A DNA stretch of 64,000 nt from CAVSJA01 sp963728145 (GCA_963728145.1 CAVSJA010000008.1:124001-188000); one strand, 5' to 3'; shown: positions 1-8,256, counted from the stretch's first letter. Notes: generated from the sequence alone by a model not told the origin. Numbers and translations: made by a program.

Positions 1-2899
1 ATACGATTACCTGGGAAGGATAACTGAAGTAGGTCAGGTGAGAAATACACAAGAAAACGGCAACATGACTGATGCAATCAGTAGGAGCAATTCGGGGCTC
101 AACACCTGGCTTATAAACCTGGACAACCGGCGAGAACAGATTACGCAAACAGTTTACGACTTGCCTTATACCGGCTTTGCGGGAATAGATAACAAGAAGA
201 TCATTCAACAACGCAACTTACGTAACCGGGTGAGTTTTGTTACTTATTCGGATACTTCAATCGGTGGGTACAATACAGCCACACATTACACTTATGATAT
301 CCATGGGAACGTAGATACGCTTTTGCAGGATTTTGGTTGTGGTAGCTGCGCTGATCACATCAAGAATATGATGAATCAGAATGGGCTCGGTAACCGGTTT
401 AAAAAGACGGCTTATAAATATGATCTGATAAGCGGTAAAGTGAATATGGTTATTTACCAACCCGGATGGGGAGATATGTTCATCCATCGCTATTCTTATG
501 ATGCAGAAAATCGTTTAAAGTGGGTTGAGACCAGTTCAGATAGTCTGGTTTGGGAAATGGATGCTCGTTACGAATATTACCAACATGGGCCGCTTGCAAG
601 AATGATATTAGGAGAACAGTCCGTTCAGGGAGTGGATTATGCTTATACCCTTCAGGGATGGTTAAAAGGCGTGAACAGCATGAATCTTTCAAGTGCCAAC
701 GATATGGGCGAAGACGGACTGAGTACGGGACTCAACAGATACACTGCAAAAGACGTGTACGGATTCCAATTAAACTATTTCTCAGGTGACTATGCTTCCA
801 TTAAGAATGGACCCATTCCATTTCCCAACGCAGGTCCCGCCTTAGGAGCAACCTATCGCGGCCTCTTCAATGGAAACATCAGTAGCATGGGCGTCAACAT
901 AGGAAAGCTTAATGATCTGGGCAGTGGACCGCAATTATATAATTATAGCTATGATCAATTGAATCGTATAACAGGTATGGATGCATGGACCGGTTTCAAT
1001 ACTGGCAGCAATAGCTGGACCGGTATCAGTAATCCCGGTTATTACAAGGAAAGGGTTGCGTATGATCCAAATGGAAATATCACCAAATACCTAAGGCATG
1101 CACATGGCTGGGAACAGATAATGGATAGTCTTACCTATAAATATTCTGTGGGCACAAATAGGTTGAAGAATGTTATCGATAATGTGCCACCGAGCAGGTA
1201 TGGGAATAATTCCTGGGATCTGATCAGGGATATCGATACCCAAGGAGATAATAATTACGAATACGATCAAATCGGGAATTTGACGAAGGATAATGCTGAA
1301 AGTATAACAAGCATTAAGTGGAGTGTTTATGGAAAGATCCTAGAAATTAATCGTACTTCCACATCATTGAATCCCACAACGAAAATCAACTATACTTATG
1401 ATGCTGCAGGGAATCGTATCAGCAAGATTGTTAAAAAAGGCGTATCAGACCCGTTGGAATACACTTGGTATGTTCGGGATGCTCAGGGAAATATCATGAG
1501 TATTTACAATGCATTTGGCGGAACTGACCTGGGTAGTCTATTCATTCACCAAGTTGAAAAATACATTTACGGTAGCAGCCGAATAGGAGTACATAAGTGG
1601 GTGGTGCCGGTAGACACCGTTGTCAATAACATATACGATCTGGTCACAGCTAATTATACACGTGGCCATCGCAGTTATGAAATGACCAATCACCTTGGGA
1701 ATGTACTGGCCAGTATTAGCGACAAGAAAATCGGCGTACCTTTATCGGGAAGTTCTTTGATCGACTACTATACTGCAGATGTCGTAATGGCACAGGACTA
1801 CTACCCCTTCGGGATGATGATGCCCGGAAGGGAATACCAGGCACAGCCGAGCAGGTTTGGATTTAATGGAAAGGAGAATGATCATGATGTTAAGGGATTT
1901 GGGAATCAGCAGGATTATGGGATGAGGATTTATGATACGAGAATTGGGAAGTTTTTGAGTGTGGATCCTTTAATTAAGGAATATCCTGAATTGACACCGT
2001 ATCAGTATGCTTCAAACACTCCGATTCAGGCCATTGATTTGGATGGATTAGAAGCTGTATACCATAATGTAAAGACTGGAGCAAGGGCAGGTGGCCCCTT
2101 GAACTTACAAAACTATCCCGCATCCGGCGGTTGGAAATGTGAGACTTGTGTTCCAGCACCACTTCCCACATTTCTAACATTTTCCACTTCTAATAGTTTG
2201 TTTATTGCAAAGCCTAAAGAACAGCAAATACTAATGCCAGATATTTTTGGCACAGGTCATATTGGCACGAGGTCTATTGTTGAAAAAAACGTTAAAGCAA
2301 TTGCTCAAAATTATTATAATGCTGTTGGTGATAATATTAGGGGTGGACCGTTCGGAGCGATAGGATATCTAGCTGCTGGTGAAAAAGGAAGTTTTTATGG
2401 CGCCGTGGCAGACAATGTTGCACTCTCCTTCGGGGGTATCCCAGGTGAATCAGGCATGTTGACTAAACCAATTAACTTAAATAGCCAGAGAGCAGTTAAT
2501 CCAACTGAGAGCGGAAGTTTTGAACATTCACCATTGCACTTGTCTATAAATTTGAAACCAAATTGGAACAAAGAACAAGTAAAGGCAGCTTTTGAAAAAG
2601 CAAACGCTCTTACTTTCGATCCCGAAACAAAAGTAACACTTACAAATCCAGAGCCTAGGCCTAGCAATTTAAGGAAGCAATTCCTAACCCAAGGTGGAAC
2701 CTTGACAAAAGGTCAACACGTCGATCATATCAGAGATTTGCAGCTGAATGGCACAAATAAAATGTATAATTTGCAAGGGCTCGACGGAAGTGTAAACTCT
2801 AGTTTTGGCAAACAGTTGCATTTACAAATACGAAATATTCCAGACAATACGAGAGTAAGTACTGTTACAATAAATATTTATTCCGGTAAAATAAGATAA
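1..2899 (+). CDS. Rhs/YD-repeat polymorphic toxin with HNH-type nuclease tip, 5' end outside the window
   Basis: This is the only long Rhs gene here. The frame is open from base 2, where it reads a YD-repeat (YDYLGRITEVGQ), so the GTG at 38 is not the real start and the N-terminus lies off the left edge. More YD motifs follow (YTYDIHGNVD, YSYDAENRLKW, YTYDAAGNRISK), then the NHLGNVLASISD block near 1690, then the hyperconserved core (PFGMMMPGREYQ to GKFLSVDPL) at about 1805-1970. The variable tip follows DLDG and ends in HVDHIRDLQLNGTNKMYNLQ with a later NSSFGKQLHLQI, which resembles HNH-type nuclease toxins. By analogy with Rhs families, the repeats form a shell that encloses and delivers the cleaved tip. 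The nuclease call is inference from motif spacing. The immunity gene starts 2 bases after the stop codon. Confidence 0.92.
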   Translation, partial: YDYLGRITEVGQVRNTQENGNMTDAISRSNSGLNTWLINLDNRREQITQTVYDLPYTGFAGIDNKKIIQQRNLRNRVSFVTYSDTSIGGYNTATHYTYDIHGNVDTLLQDFGCGSCADHIKNMMNQNGLGNRFKKTAYKYDLISGKVNMVIYQPGWGDMFIHRYSYDAENRLKWVETSSDSLVWEMDARYEYYQHGPLARMILGEQSVQGVDYAYTLQGWLKGVNSMNLSSANDMGEDGLSTGLNRYTAKDVYGFQLNYFSGDYASIKNGPIPFPNAGPALGATYRGLFNGNISSMGVNIGKLNDLGSGPQLYNYSYDQLNRITGMDAWTGFNTGSNSWTGISNPGYYKERVAYDPNGNITKYLRHAHGWEQIMDSLTYKYSVGTNRLKNVIDNVPPSRYGNNSWDLIRDIDTQGDNNYEYDQIGNLTKDNAESITSIKWSVYGKILEINRTSTSLNPTTKINYTYDAAGNRISKIVKKGVSDPLEYTWYVRDAQGNIMSIYNAFGGTDLGSLFIHQVEKYIYGSSRIGVHKWVVPVDTVVNNIYDLVTANYTRGHRSYEMTNHLGNVLASISDKKIGVPLSGSSLIDYYTADVVMAQDYYPFGMMMPGREYQAQPSRFGFNGKENDHDVKGFGNQQDYGMRIYDTRIGKFLSVDPLIKEYPELTPYQYASNTPIQAIDLDGLEAVYHNVKTGARAGGPLNLQNYPASGGWKCETCVPAPLPTFLTFSTSNSLFIAKPKEQQILMPDIFGTGHIGTRSIVEKNVKAIAQNYYNAVGDNIRGGPFGAIGYLAAGEKGSFYGAVADNVALSFGGIPGESGMLTKPINLNSQRAVNPTESGSFEHSPLHLSINLKPNWNKEQVKAAFEKANALTFDPETKVTLTNPEPRPSNLRKQFLTQGGTLTKGQHVDHIRDLQLNGTNKMYNLQGLDGSVNSSFGKQLHLQIRNIPDNTRVSTVTINIYSGKIR

Positions 2900-2901
2900 C
2901 A

Positions 2902-3528
2902 ATGTTCAATAAATTCAAATCTAAATTTATCGAATATTTAAGTGTAGAAAACCGACCTGTTGAAATGAAAAATATTCCTTTCAAATATTCGGAACTATTG
3001 CTTGACTGTGGAGGGAAATCTTATGATAAGGGTCTTTATACCATACATACTTTTGAAGAATCTATTAAATGGACTAATTTGCTGGGCGAGTATTTTGAAA
3101 AGTATCAAGGCGAGATCCTTGCATTTGGACACGATTGGTTGGGAAGACAATTTTGTGTTCCTACACGATCAAATGAGTGTATTTTGGTGTTTGACCCCGC
3201 AACCCAACAAGATTTTCACATGGATGAAAATTTATTGGATTTTCACAATAATTTTTTGTTTGAGAAAAAAGAGCAATTCTTTTCTTCCGATACATTCAAA
3301 AGTGTTCTTACTCACTTGCAAATAAAGGGTTTAGATTATAATAGGTGTATTGGATTAAAAACGTCGCTATTTTTGGGAGGTAATGAAGAGTTGTCTAATT
3401 ATGAATCTAGCGACTTGGAAGTTTATTGGGATATAGAATTTCAAATAAGTACTCAAGTAAAGGGCATGCCAAAAGGTACTGTTGTGAGTAAACTAGCAAT
3501 TAATCCTATTGTTAAGAAAAAGAAGTAG
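2902..3528 (+). CDS. Probable immunity protein with Tdi1 C-terminal/DUF1851-like domain
   Basis: This 208-residue protein starts 2 bases after the Rhs stop codon, the usual place for the cognate immunity gene. It has no signal peptide, so it should act in the cytoplasm against the nuclease tip. The pattern FGHDWLGRQF, then a variable middle, then CIGLKTSLFLGG and a short D-x-x-VYW stretch, resembles proteins with the T6SS immunity Tdi1 C-terminal domain that sit beside polymorphic toxins. That match is from memory of the pattern. The C-terminus is lysine-rich (PIVKKKK). Specific neutralisation of this tip is inferred from position. Confidence 0.75.
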   Translation: MFNKFKSKFIEYLSVENRPVEMKNIPFKYSELLLDCGGKSYDKGLYTIHTFEESIKWTNLLGEYFEKYQGEILAFGHDWLGRQFCVPTRSNECILVFDPATQQDFHMDENLLDFHNNFLFEKKEQFFSSDTFKSVLTHLQIKGLDYNRCIGLKTSLFLGGNEELSNYESSDLEVYWDIEFQISTQVKGMPKGTVVSKLAINPIVKKKK

Positions 3529-3928
3529 CGGATTCAGTGACCCTGACTTAATCTTTCAATTGATAATGGCAAGAAGGATTCGGTCTTCTTTACTTGCGTT
3601 CAAAAACCAACGCCAATATAAAGCCTTGAGAGAGGCTTTTTTCATTTTTACTGAGTCTTTATTTTGTCATGGTTTTTCGCTGTGTAAAGTCGCCTTCATC
3701 CGCTGGTCGCATCCTGTGGTTTATGGCCAACACATAGTCTCAAAACACCACATGCATCGCAACTCCTCATTGAGTCTTCCGCTTACCAATCCGTGAAAAG
3801 ACTGGACAGGTTATGCCTCTCCGTTACCTTGCGAACGTGCAATTGCATTTTGAATCAGCGTACCTTTAGGAAAAGTTCTTTGAAAAACTATACTATCGTA
3901 TTATTTGGAACTGTTTCACGACTATTTC
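3529..3928 (+). repeat. Inter-cassette spacer with terminator and decayed Rhs core
   Basis: I see no convincing gene in these 400 bases. The first part (about 3580-3680) carries a box shared with the other spacers: GATTCGG, then CTTTACTTGCGTTCAAAAAC, then a hairpin followed by T residues. The last part (about 3813-3928) still aligns to the Rhs gene at about 1672-1804: GTTATG, CCTTG.GAA.GT, GCGTACCTTTA and AGTTCTTTGA occur in the same order at similar spacing. It no longer keeps the Rhs frame. It reads as a degenerate remnant of Rhs coding sequence in front of the next tip. Confidence 0.7.
3620..3642 (+). terminator. Rho-independent terminator after the Rhs immunity gene
   Basis: AAAGCCT and AGGCTTT form a 7-bp stem around a 6-base loop and are followed directly by T residues. 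It lies about 90 bases after the immunity stop codon. The equivalent place in the spacer near 12690 keeps the stem but loses the T-run, and the spacers near 8745 and 14665 keep only traces. It would end transcription of the expressed Rhs-immunity pair before the silent tips. Confidence 0.6.
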
Positions 3929-3937
3929 CCCTTCGGG

Positions 3938-4984
3938 ATGATGATGCCGGGAAGAGAATACCAGGCGCAGCCGTATCGGTTCGGGTTTAATGGACAGGAA
4001 AACAGCTACGAAATCAAGGGATTTGGAAATAGCTATACAGCTGGATTTTGGGAATATGATACGAGATTAGGAAGAAGATGGAACTTAGATCCTAAGCCAG
4101 TAACTGGAGTTAGTGAATATGCAGGATTTATGAATAATCCTGTTTGGCTTAGTGATCCGTTAGGTGATACCTCAGTAGTAGGAGCGGGTGGTGCGTATGG
4201 ACTTGAAATTGACGAAAAAGCAAATAAGCTAGAGTTTTACGGTGCTCAATCTTATAATCTTGTTGGCTGCAATACCCAAGCTCCGGTAAACGCGGGGCAA
4301 CTTCGGGCATTTACAAATTTCTTAGGAAGATTTAGTGCTACGTGGTCTGACAAAGACGGTCCAGTTACCTTTATCGGATATAAAAACGAAAAGGGACAAA
4401 CAATTGACGAAGCTATTCTGAGTTTTAAGCGTATAGAAGCTTTGCGGAACGCAAATATAGCAAGGGATTTCTTCAATTTTGTGGAATCCACTTATGAGCA
4501 ATCACAAACTGACCCTGTTGGATATGTGAATAGCTTGATGATTACGCATTTTACTTTGTATACGCCCGGAACTGGGGGCATACTAGGAGGAAGACCATAT
4601 AATCCAAGTTTTGTTACGCAAGAATCCATGTCGGGGCTTGGTGCGCTAAAATTTACTTCCAAAATTGCAACAAATGCTAAAGGAACACCTTACCCCCTAG
4701 TTTTCGTCCAAGGTTATGGTAAAGTGCCATTTCCTGCGGCACCGTACGCCCCTAATAATTCACAATTGCTTAGACCGGAATTTACCCCTGCTCTTAAGAA
4801 AGAATTCAAGGCATGGTGGATTGGGCAAGGCAGGGTTTGGCCAACAGCGCCGGAAGGGAGTATGATAAATATTCATCACATAAAGCCGCTTTCAAAGGGC
4901 GGGACAAATGCATTTGATAATTTAGTGCCACTTATTCACCCTGGCGAGCATCAACCATTTACAAATTGGTGGCGAGGTTTTTAA
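3938..4984 (+). CDS. Orphan Rhs tip B with C-terminal HNH endonuclease toxin
   Basis: This displaced 3' Rhs fragment has no YD-repeat shell. I start it at the ATG-ATG-ATG run of the core (MMMPGREYQAQP); the frame opens slightly upstream only through a TTG inside decayed sequence. After the shared core start it switches to a different Rhs core type (GFWEYDTRLGRRWNLDP). The last 60 residues form a clear HNH motif: INIHHIKPLSKGGTNAFDNL followed by HPGEHQPF, so DNase activity is likely. The SUKH immunity gene follows 12 bases later. An identical protein is encoded on the minus strand at 18694-19740. It is probably a silent donor tip and would need fusion to the Rhs shell for delivery. Confidence 0.85.
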   Translation: MMMPGREYQAQPYRFGFNGQENSYEIKGFGNSYTAGFWEYDTRLGRRWNLDPKPVTGVSEYAGFMNNPVWLSDPLGDTSVVGAGGAYGLEIDEKANKLEFYGAQSYNLVGCNTQAPVNAGQLRAFTNFLGRFSATWSDKDGPVTFIGYKNEKGQTIDEAILSFKRIEALRNANIARDFFNFVESTYEQSQTDPVGYVNSLMITHFTLYTPGTGGILGGRPYNPSFVTQESMSGLGALKFTSKIATNAKGTPYPLVFVQGYGKVPFPAAPYAPNNSQLLRPEFTPALKKEFKAWWIGQGRVWPTAPEGSMINIHHIKPLSKGGTNAFDNLVPLIHPGEHQPFTNWWRGF

Positions 4985-4996
4985 ACTTTTTAAACT

Positions 4997-5494
4997 ATGG
5001 AATTATATTTAGAGAAGCTCAATCAACTTATTTCCGAAAGTCAAAATGAGAAAATTAAAACTTTTGAAGAGTTAGACTCAACTTTTACTATTAATGTAGG
5101 AGCATCAGACAATAGCATAGAGGAATGTGAAAGATATTTCAACTATAAAGTTCCACTTGATTATAAAACCTTTTTGAGAAAATATGATGGATGTGTATTG
5201 TACCAAATTGAAGATTTTGCTGGATTTCAATTTTTGAGCACTAAAAAATTAGTTGATGAGAACTCTTTTCAGCGAACAAATTTTGGAGAAGATTGGAGCG
5301 AAGATATCATTTTGTTTTGTTTGTGCATTGGCGACGCAGAATACATAGGTTTTAAGGTTTTTAGTGATAAGACATATAAAATTATATACTGCATTATGGA
5401 TGAACTACCGGATACTTGGAAAGTCATTGACACCTCCTTTAATAACTTTGTTTCAAAACTTATAGAAGAAAAGGGAAGAAAGTACTGGTTATAA
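4997..5494 (+). CDS. SUKH-1 (SMI1/KNR4) family immunity protein for tip B
   Basis: The protein has 165 residues and no signal peptide. The central part shows the SUKH pattern: acidic N-terminus, IEECERYFNYKVPLDYKTFL, KYDGCVLY, later GFQFLSTKKLVDEN, then LFCLCIGDAEYIGFKV. SUKH proteins are the commonest immunity proteins of Rhs and CDI toxins, especially for nuclease tips, and act in the cytoplasm by binding the toxin. It lies 12 bases after the HNH tip. A second copy with the same protein sequence is at 18184-18681 on the minus strand. Confidence 0.9.
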   Translation: MELYLEKLNQLISESQNEKIKTFEELDSTFTINVGASDNSIEECERYFNYKVPLDYKTFLRKYDGCVLYQIEDFAGFQFLSTKKLVDENSFQRTNFGEDWSEDIILFCLCIGDAEYIGFKVFSDKTYKIIYCIMDELPDTWKVIDTSFNNFVSKLIEEKGRKYWL

Positions 5495-5567
5495 GATTTT
5501 CAATTGGATTCATAAATTGAAAAAGGAGGCAGTCAAAAAAGTTACAGACTGTATCATCCTGCTGGTT

Positions 5568-5647
5568 TATCGATACGTGGCTTTTTCCAAGCTTATCAAG
5601 ACAACGTAACATCAAGAATGTTTGAAAGCCCGAGAGAAAAAGTTTAG
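5568..5647 (+). pseudogene. Remnant of a tyrosine recombinase C-terminus (copy 1, frameshifted)
   Basis: Allowing for one missing base, this stretch reads YRYVAFSQAYQDN followed by VTSRMFE and a stop. The intact recombinase at 19878-20951 ends FYRYVAFSQGYQDN, then ETSMMF, so this is the tail of a related but not identical recombinase. The block CTTTTTCCAAG lacks one C compared with copy 2 at 18030-18110, where the frame is open. Upstream of the YRY residues I see no further recombinase homology. It lies between the SUKH gene and cassette C. Confidence 0.7.
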
Positions 5648-5725
5648 AGTTCAATCAATACAAGTATCGCGAAGAGAAGTGGCGGTCTACTTTCAGTCGA
5701 CGAGATTAGGCAACTAAACCCGGGG

Positions 5726-6493
5726 GTGAACCCTAACAAATTGATACCTGGAAAATTACTAAATCTGGGTGCAATGGATCTTAGTGATGAGGATTTGAGA
5801 ACTCTTGATTTGTCTTTATCTAATTTAGTAATGCAAGATCCTTTTGAGAAAAAAAGGGAAATCCTGAATGCCGAAGAAATTAAAGCGGAAATAAATGCCG
5901 AATTATTAGCGATGGGCGATGAATCAAGGGTTTTTGCCATCGAATTCAAAGAAGCAGATAAAGGCGTAGGTGAAGCCGAAGGTGGGGAAGGATGGATTCC
6001 TATTTGGGGCAGCGGAAGAAACACAATAAACGATTTTCAGAACGGTAGATATCTAAAAGGGGCTGTCAATTCTGTGGTAACTGTGTCGGACTTGTTTTTA
6101 GTTAGGTCAATTGCAAAAGGAGCAGCCAAGGGTGGAGTGGGAGCTTTAGGTTTAGGTAATAAAGCTTGGGGAGGAGCAAATGGATATAGATCACACTACT
6201 TGAAAAATGGATTTACCAATCCAGGCGAACCTTTGCATCATTGGCTGATCCATAAGAATGGTCCAATTGGTAAACACATTCCTAATGCAGTAAAAAATCA
6301 AATGTGGAATTTAAAGACCTTTTCATCTCAGGCAGATCACATGGTTTTTGGTCATGGCAAAAATTTTCTAGGTAGACCTGGTGCAAGTTTCTTACAACAA
6401 CTTTGGGTTGGAACCCCAACATGGCCCAAGTTGTTTACATTCTCATACGGTAGTCGGACAGTTCAAATTGGAATTGGAAATGAAAATAAATAA
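5726..6493 (+). CDS. Orphan Rhs tip C lacking the conserved core, HNH-like toxin
   Basis: This tip starts in mid-linker and lacks the PFGMMMPGREYQ core that opens all the other tips. The frame opens after a TAA at 5714 with GTG at 5726; the first ATG is at 5774. The linker WIPIWGSGRNTINDFQNGRY is a common Rhs pre-toxin segment. The toxin follows: EPLHHWLIHKNGPIGKHIPN, KNQMWNL, later HMVFGHG and LWVGTPTWPKL. This layout (HHWL, KNQxWNL, HG) is familiar from HNH-type Rhs tips. Recombinase debris lies just upstream, so the Rhs core was probably lost by a rearrangement. Confidence 0.75.
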   Translation: MNPNKLIPGKLLNLGAMDLSDEDLRTLDLSLSNLVMQDPFEKKREILNAEEIKAEINAELLAMGDESRVFAIEFKEADKGVGEAEGGEGWIPIWGSGRNTINDFQNGRYLKGAVNSVVTVSDLFLVRSIAKGAAKGGVGALGLGNKAWGGANGYRSHYLKNGFTNPGEPLHHWLIHKNGPIGKHIPNAVKNQMWNLKTFSSQADHMVFGHGKNFLGRPGASFLQQLWVGTPTWPKLFTFSYGSRTVQIGIGNENK

Positions 6494-6500
6494 TATAAAA

Positions 6501-6896
6501 ATGCATTATCCAATATTAGCATTGAAAGATAAGACTTCTGAAATATATGGGTTTGAAAGAGAAAACACCTTAAAAAGAAGTAGTATTGATCTGGTAAAAA
6601 ACAAGCGTGTATTTGACGATACATGCTTTATTGATTCGTTAGGTAATAAATACCAAATTAATAAAGTTGTTATAGAGCGTTGGGCAACACCATTGTGGGG
6701 ATATAGCTTACTTTGGAAGGGACGTCAAATATTTATAGATTTTGAACTCGGATTTATTGAAAAAATTGATTTTGAAAATTTGAAACAATCATTATTGACA
6801 AAAATCCAATCCAAAAACGTATACTTAAAGGATGAAAAAATTAAGTTGGTTCGGGCAGCGACGGATTTCAGTAGTTTGTTTAGAATTTTTTATTGA
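6501..6896 (+). CDS. Predicted immunity protein for tip C
   Basis: I do not recognise the family. It has 131 residues from the ATG at 6501 (MHYPILALKD). An upstream in-frame ATG at 6480 would overlap the toxin gene by 14 bases and is also possible. It is a mixed-charge soluble protein without signal peptide or membrane segment, and the middle has a WATPLWGYSLLWKGRQIF stretch. Its place directly after the HNH-like tip C is the only functional evidence. Confidence 0.7.
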   Translation: MHYPILALKDKTSEIYGFERENTLKRSSIDLVKNKRVFDDTCFIDSLGNKYQINKVVIERWATPLWGYSLLWKGRQIFIDFELGFIEKIDFENLKQSLLTKIQSKNVYLKDEKIKLVRAATDFSSLFRIFY

Positions 6897-7174
6897 TCAT
6901 TTCATTCTTCAATAAAAGAGTTCGGGCTGCTTTCTTTGACAAAGACCAATCCGGATTTAAAGGCTCAAGAGAAACTTTTTCTTTTTTTGTTGTCTCTGAT
7001 CAAAAAAAGAGCTCTCTAAAGTCAACAATCATTGCCGGTAAGTTAATCGCTATTGTTTTTACACACTAAAGGTTTTGTTTGCATTAGAACCATTCGAATT
7101 GCCTTTTGAAATCATAAAATGGTAGGCTGAAGATCTTTGAATTATTTATCAATAAATCGTGCGCAAACATTACC
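6897..7174 (+). repeat. Inter-cassette spacer C-D
   Basis: No gene is evident. Degenerate matches to the other spacers remain: TTCGGGCTGCTTTCTTTG, AAGACCAAT, AAAGGCTC.AGAGAAAC followed by a T-rich stretch (decayed terminator), and near 7130 GAAGATCTTTGAATTATTTAT, which corresponds to the AGTTCTTTGA block of the decayed Rhs core. Homology to the Rhs gene is weaker here than in the spacers at 3529, 12613 and 14613. Confidence 0.5.
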
Positions 7175-7182
7175 CCTTCGGG

Positions 7183-8256
7183 ATGATGATGCCGGGCAGG
7201 GAGTACCAGGCACAGCCGAGTAGGTTTGGGTTTAATGGAAAGGAGAATGATAATGATGTGAAAGGATTTGGAAATCAGCTGGATTATGGAATGAGAATTT
7301 ATGACTCGAGACTAGGGAAGTTTTTAAGTCTAGACCCAGTTAGGAAAGAGTACGAATCCCCATATATGGCTTTTGCAAATAGCCCTTTATTTTGTATTGA
7401 TCCTTCAGGCTCAGATACAATAACTGTTAAATCAAGGTCAATTGATAGGAATGGACGAATAGCAGGTGAGAGCGGTTATATTGGGAATCGGCAAGACTTG
7501 AGCACGATGCTTACTCTATTTACAGCTTATTCAAAGGATGATGTAAAGGGTTCTATGTTATCTTCAGATTTTTTAAGAAAATACCAAACCATTTCCTCAA
7601 ATTATTCTTTCTCATACAATGGCAAAACATTAAATAAAGCATTTGCAAGTATTCTGTCGATTAATAATAACGCAGCAGGCTTTGACCGTGCGGTTATTAC
7701 TGTAACGCTTGGACAATTAAATAATTTAAGAAATATTGCAATTGCTGATATGCAGAGCCAACCTTTAATTCCAAATAATATCCTTAAATGGCGCAATTTT
7801 TCAAGTGGGGAGGAGTATGATATAAAAGCGGAGGGTAATTTATTAGGAGGTATGGTTTTAGCTCATATACCCAATGTTGGCATATTCACTAATGATTTTT
7901 TGGGGAATATATTTTATGGAAGCGTTTGGTCTCAATTACAAGGAATTGGAAGAACACTATATGATGGGGATTATCTTCAAGACGTTGGTGGTATAAATGG
8001 AACCACTATTCCAAAAGGAATTGATGATCCATTAGATGGATATGGATTAGTGTTAGGTCACTTATTAGGTAGAAATGGTATAACTCCTGCAACATTTAAT
8101 ACTCAACTTTCATTTACTAAAACGTCTAAAACAAGCTTCTCGCATAACAATAATCGGGGATTATCTTTTTTTAAGAATATTAACCAATACAGAATTGTAC
8201 ATGGAAACAATACTATCTCAGCATGGAGCAAAACTCACTTTAGTAAAGTTGAATAA
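7183..8256 (+). CDS. Orphan Rhs tip D, possible toxin-44-like domain
   Basis: The start is placed at the ATG run of the core; a GTG at 7159 only adds decayed sequence. The core runs to LGKFLSLDPVRKEY, then comes a variable domain of about 300 residues. Near its end NDFLGNIFYGSVWSQLQG and a following DDPLDGYGLVLGHLLG resemble the YGxxG region of the bacterial toxin 44 family; I give this only moderate weight. The segment after that (SFTKTSKTSFSHNNNRG) is polar. The next gene overlaps the stop codon and encodes a lipoprotein, which suggests this tip may act outside the cytoplasm. Confidence 0.75.
   Translation: MMMPGREYQAQPSRFGFNGKENDNDVKGFGNQLDYGMRIYDSRLGKFLSLDPVRKEYESPYMAFANSPLFCIDPSGSDTITVKSRSIDRNGRIAGESGYIGNRQDLSTMLTLFTAYSKDDVKGSMLSSDFLRKYQTISSNYSFSYNGKTLNKAFASILSINNNAAGFDRAVITVTLGQLNNLRNIAIADMQSQPLIPNNILKWRNFSSGEEYDIKAEGNLLGGMVLAHIPNVGIFTNDFLGNIFYGSVWSQLQGIGRTLYDGDYLQDVGGINGTTIPKGIDDPLDGYGLVLGHLLGRNGITPATFNTQLSFTKTSKTSFSHNNNRGLSFFKNINQYRIVHGNNTISAWSKTHFSKVE

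Larger units (their letters stand above)
3929..5657. repeat. Inverted repeat copy 1 (cassette B, toxin tip plus SUKH immunity)
   Basis: This 1.73-kb block recurs in reverse complement at 18020-19749. The two toxin tips and the two immunity proteins are identical at protein level. The only nucleotide difference I found is one extra C in copy 2 within the non-coding tail (CTTTTTCCAAG here, CTTTTTCCCAAG there). The left end is exactly at CCCTTCGGG. The right end is at GTTCAATCA, after which the copies diverge. Such identity implies a recent duplication or ongoing gene conversion. Confidence 0.92.
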
